Below are positions 62,253 to 64,000 of a DNA stretch of 64,000 nucleotides, piece after piece. Position 1 is the stretch's first letter; every line of letters starts with the position of its first letter. The stretch is from Gammaproteobacteria bacterium (lineage in GTDB: Bacteria > Pseudomonadota > Gammaproteobacteria > Xanthomonadales > SZUA-36). Under the pieces are notes generated by a model. That model had not been told where the DNA came from and made no database searches. It saw only the letters and a list, made by a program, of their open reading frames with translations. The position numbers and the translations under genes are program-made. The DNA is taken from positions 32,114-96,113 of the forward strand of contig JAJRRA010000054.1 of assembly GCA_024279945.1 (NCBI GenBank). The letters are read 5' to 3'.

Positions 62253-64000
62253 ATGGATGCATCTCCTACTAAACTTAATGAACAGCAAAAAGCTGCTGTT
62301 CACTATATAAAGGGCCCGCTGCTGGTGCTGGCTGGCGCCGGTAGCGGCAAAACCCGTGTCATCATCGAAAAAATTGTCCATCTGGTTCTTCAGCGAGGAT
62401 TGCCGGCACAGAAAATTGCAGCCCTTACTTTTACCAACAAGGCAGCCCGGGAAATGAGAGAGCGCCTTGCCAAACGTCTGGGGGCAGACAAAGCAAAAGA
62501 AATTACTGTGTCAACTTTTCACTCCCTGGGCTGGAGGATCCTGCGGGCGCACCATGAAGAACTGGGCTACCGCCCCGGCATCAGCATCCTGGATGAGCAG
62601 GACAGCCTCACGGTCATCCGGGACCTGTTGCCGGAAGGGACGGCACCGGAGATGATTCGGCTGGCACGGAGCCAGGTATCACGGTGGAAAAATCGTGCCC
62701 AGATGGCTGATGCGGCACTGGGCGGGATGGAAAGTAAGGGTGAAGCTTCGATCTGGCGCTTGTACCAGCAATACCAGGAGCACCTGCGGAACCTGAACGC
62801 AGTCGATTTCGATGATCTTCTGTTGCAACCCCTGCGCGCCTTGCGTATGGAAGAAATCAAGCTGAAATGGCAGCAGGAGATTCGTTACCTGCTGGTAGAT
62901 GAATACCAGGATACCAATGAAGTTCAGTATCAGATGCTGCGCAGCCTGGCAGGAAGTGAAGGGCGACTCACCGCCGTGGGAGATGATGATCAGTCGATTT
63001 ATGGCTGGCGGGGCGCTCAGCCGGAAAACCTCCAGCAGCTAGCGGAAGATTACCCCGCCCTGAACGTCATCAAACTGGAGCAGAATTACCGCTCTTGCGG
63101 CCGTGTGCTTAAAGTGGCCAATGCATTGATTGCCAATAACCCGCATGCGATTGAGAAACGGCTGTGGAGCGCGCTGCATGAGGGCGAATACATCCGTGTC
63201 ATTCCCTGTGAAAACGAGGTGGAAGAGGCTGGGATGATTGCTGCGGAAATCCTGCACCGCCAGTACACGACCCGTGCCAACTGGGGGGACTTTGCCGTGC
63301 TCTATCGTGGCAACTTCCAGTCACGCGTACTCGAACAGGCACTGCGTGAACAGCAGATTCCCTACCACCTGTCCGGTGGCATCTCTTTTTTCGAGCGTGC
63401 CGAAATAAAGGACCTGATGTGCTACCTGCGCCTGGCAGTTAACCCGGATGACAACACCGCTTTTCTGCGCATCGTCAATACACCGCGCCGGGATATCGGA
63501 GTCACTTCGCGGGGAATCATTGCGCAACACGCGGGCCGCAGACACATCAGCATGTTTGAAGCCAGCTTGTTGCCCGACTGTCGTGCAGCTTTGAGACCAC
63601 GCAGCGCGGAAAGCCTGCGGCAGTTCAATAATCTGATCATTGCAACCGGTGACCGTGGTGAACGGTCTGACCCGATCGAAGCGGCTACCGACCTGTTTGC
63701 AGAAATCGGCTTTGAACAATGGCTTCGGGATCAGGCGGATAGCCCTGCCCGGGCAGAGCGTCAGATCGACAACATGCGGGAACTGCTGGCCTGGCTGCGT
63801 CGTCTGCACGAATCTGCGCCGGAACAGGGTTTGATCGACCTGATGGGTCGCTTGTCCTGGTTGACCAGTCTGGATAACGAGAAGGAGCCCAGCCAGGAGG
63901 TTCGTCTGATGACACTGCACGGTTCAAAGGGTCTGGAATTTCCACATATCTTTATTGCCGGCGTGGAAGAGGAACTGCTACCGCATCGCATCAGCCTGGA
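62253..64000 (+). CDS. rep: ATP-dependent DNA helicase Rep (3' cut by window)
   Basis: The first 582 codons of a UvrD/Rep-type superfamily-1 helicase (family length about 670). Walker A LAGAGSGKT (about 28-36), motif Ia TFTNKAAREM, motif II LLVDEYQDTN, motif III GDDDQSIYGWRGA, motif IV QNYRS and motif V VRLMTLHGSKGLEF are all present. The N-terminus (KLNEQQKAAVHYIKGP) is Rep-like more than UvrD-like. It moves 3' to 5' on DNA and clears the way for replication forks. Start ATG 62253; no strong ribosome site. Divergent from groESL. Confidence 0.93.
   Translation, partial: MDASPTKLNEQQKAAVHYIKGPLLVLAGAGSGKTRVIIEKIVHLVLQRGLPAQKIAALTFTNKAAREMRERLAKRLGADKAKEITVSTFHSLGWRILRAHHEELGYRPGISILDEQDSLTVIRDLLPEGTAPEMIRLARSQVSRWKNRAQMADAALGGMESKGEASIWRLYQQYQEHLRNLNAVDFDDLLLQPLRALRMEEIKLKWQQEIRYLLVDEYQDTNEVQYQMLRSLAGSEGRLTAVGDDDQSIYGWRGAQPENLQQLAEDYPALNVIKLEQNYRSCGRVLKVANALIANNPHAIEKRLWSALHEGEYIRVIPCENEVEEAGMIAAEILHRQYTTRANWGDFAVLYRGNFQSRVLEQALREQQIPYHLSGGISFFERAEIKDLMCYLRLAVNPDDNTAFLRIVNTPRRDIGVTSRGIIAQHAGRRHISMFEASLLPDCRAALRPRSAESLRQFNNLIIATGDRGERSDPIEAATDLFAEIGFEQWLRDQADSPARAERQIDNMRELLAWLRRLHESAPEQGLIDLMGRLSWLTSLDNEKEPSQEVRLMTLHGSKGLEFPHIFIAGVEEELLPHRISL

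Overview
The window looks like a chromosomal segment of a GC-rich gammaproteobacterium, probably free-living and environmental, with an outer membrane and a broad catabolic repertoire. Support comes from a groES-groEL operon behind a textbook sigma-32 promoter, a Rep-type helicase, TonB-dependent receptors, FadL- and OprB-type porins, and a family-9 glycosyltransferase. Genus cannot be fixed from the sequence alone. No tRNA, rRNA, CRISPR array, phage or insertion sequence was seen.

Layout. 1-3014: the end of a 2-oxoacid dehydrogenase complex (E1-beta tail, E2, E3). 3112-6449: an aldehyde dehydrogenase and a glyoxalase-fold (VOC) gene, each broken by one in-frame stop, plus an SDR. 6766-10291: VOC dioxygenase, MFS carrier and AraC regulator. 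17069-10278 (minus): a tightly coupled operon of MFS carrier, N,N-dimethylformamidase (DMFase)-like hydrolase, VOC protein, amidase and CocE-type hydrolase. 17379-29520: a second AraC paralogue, a TonB receptor frameshifted at a G10 tract, a beta-barrel protein, three exported DMFase-like proteins (the largest with a LamG domain and an in-frame stop), an OprB-like porin and scrambled remnants of further copies. 29567-34588: sulfatase, TonB receptor and a beta-barrel protein. 34895-40460: two SDRs, a class-III aminotransferase, an MFS carrier and an ACAD11-like acyl-CoA dehydrogenase. 44731-40453 (minus): SDR and fused indolepyruvate:ferredoxin oxidoreductase. 44955-53239: membrane protein, MFS carrier, phosphotriesterase-like hydrolase, glutamine-synthetase-like ligase, HAD hydrolase, APH-type kinase, DUF1028 protein and ureohydrolase. 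53429-64000: TPR-sulfotransferase, decayed Tricorn protease remnants around an AT-rich orphan gene, FadL, glycosyltransferase, methyltransferase, groEL, groES and rep (cut by the window end).

How it fits together. Roughly 3-53 kb reads as one catabolic island for amide-, ester- or lactone-containing compounds: outer-membrane uptake, periplasmic and cytoplasmic DMFase-like hydrolases, amidase and esterase, VOC oxygenase-like proteins, SDR/ALDH oxidation, amine handling (GS-like, ureohydrolase, aminotransferase) and acyl-CoA oxidation. Four MFS carriers of one subfamily, four DMFase-like paralogues, four SDRs and three VOC proteins point to local duplication. The substrate is unknown.

The strongest new signal is a shared operator-like element, two GNCC boxes exactly 21 bp apart (best form TGGCC-N16-TGGCCGC), found by reading the promoter regions of at least eight transcription units in the island. 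A 21-bp direct-repeat spacing suits AraC/XylS-family regulators, and the two AraC paralogues in the window have almost identical DNA-reading helices. I infer a local regulon. The region is also decaying: three single-codon nonsense lesions, one homopolymer frameshift and at least two sets of gene remnants.
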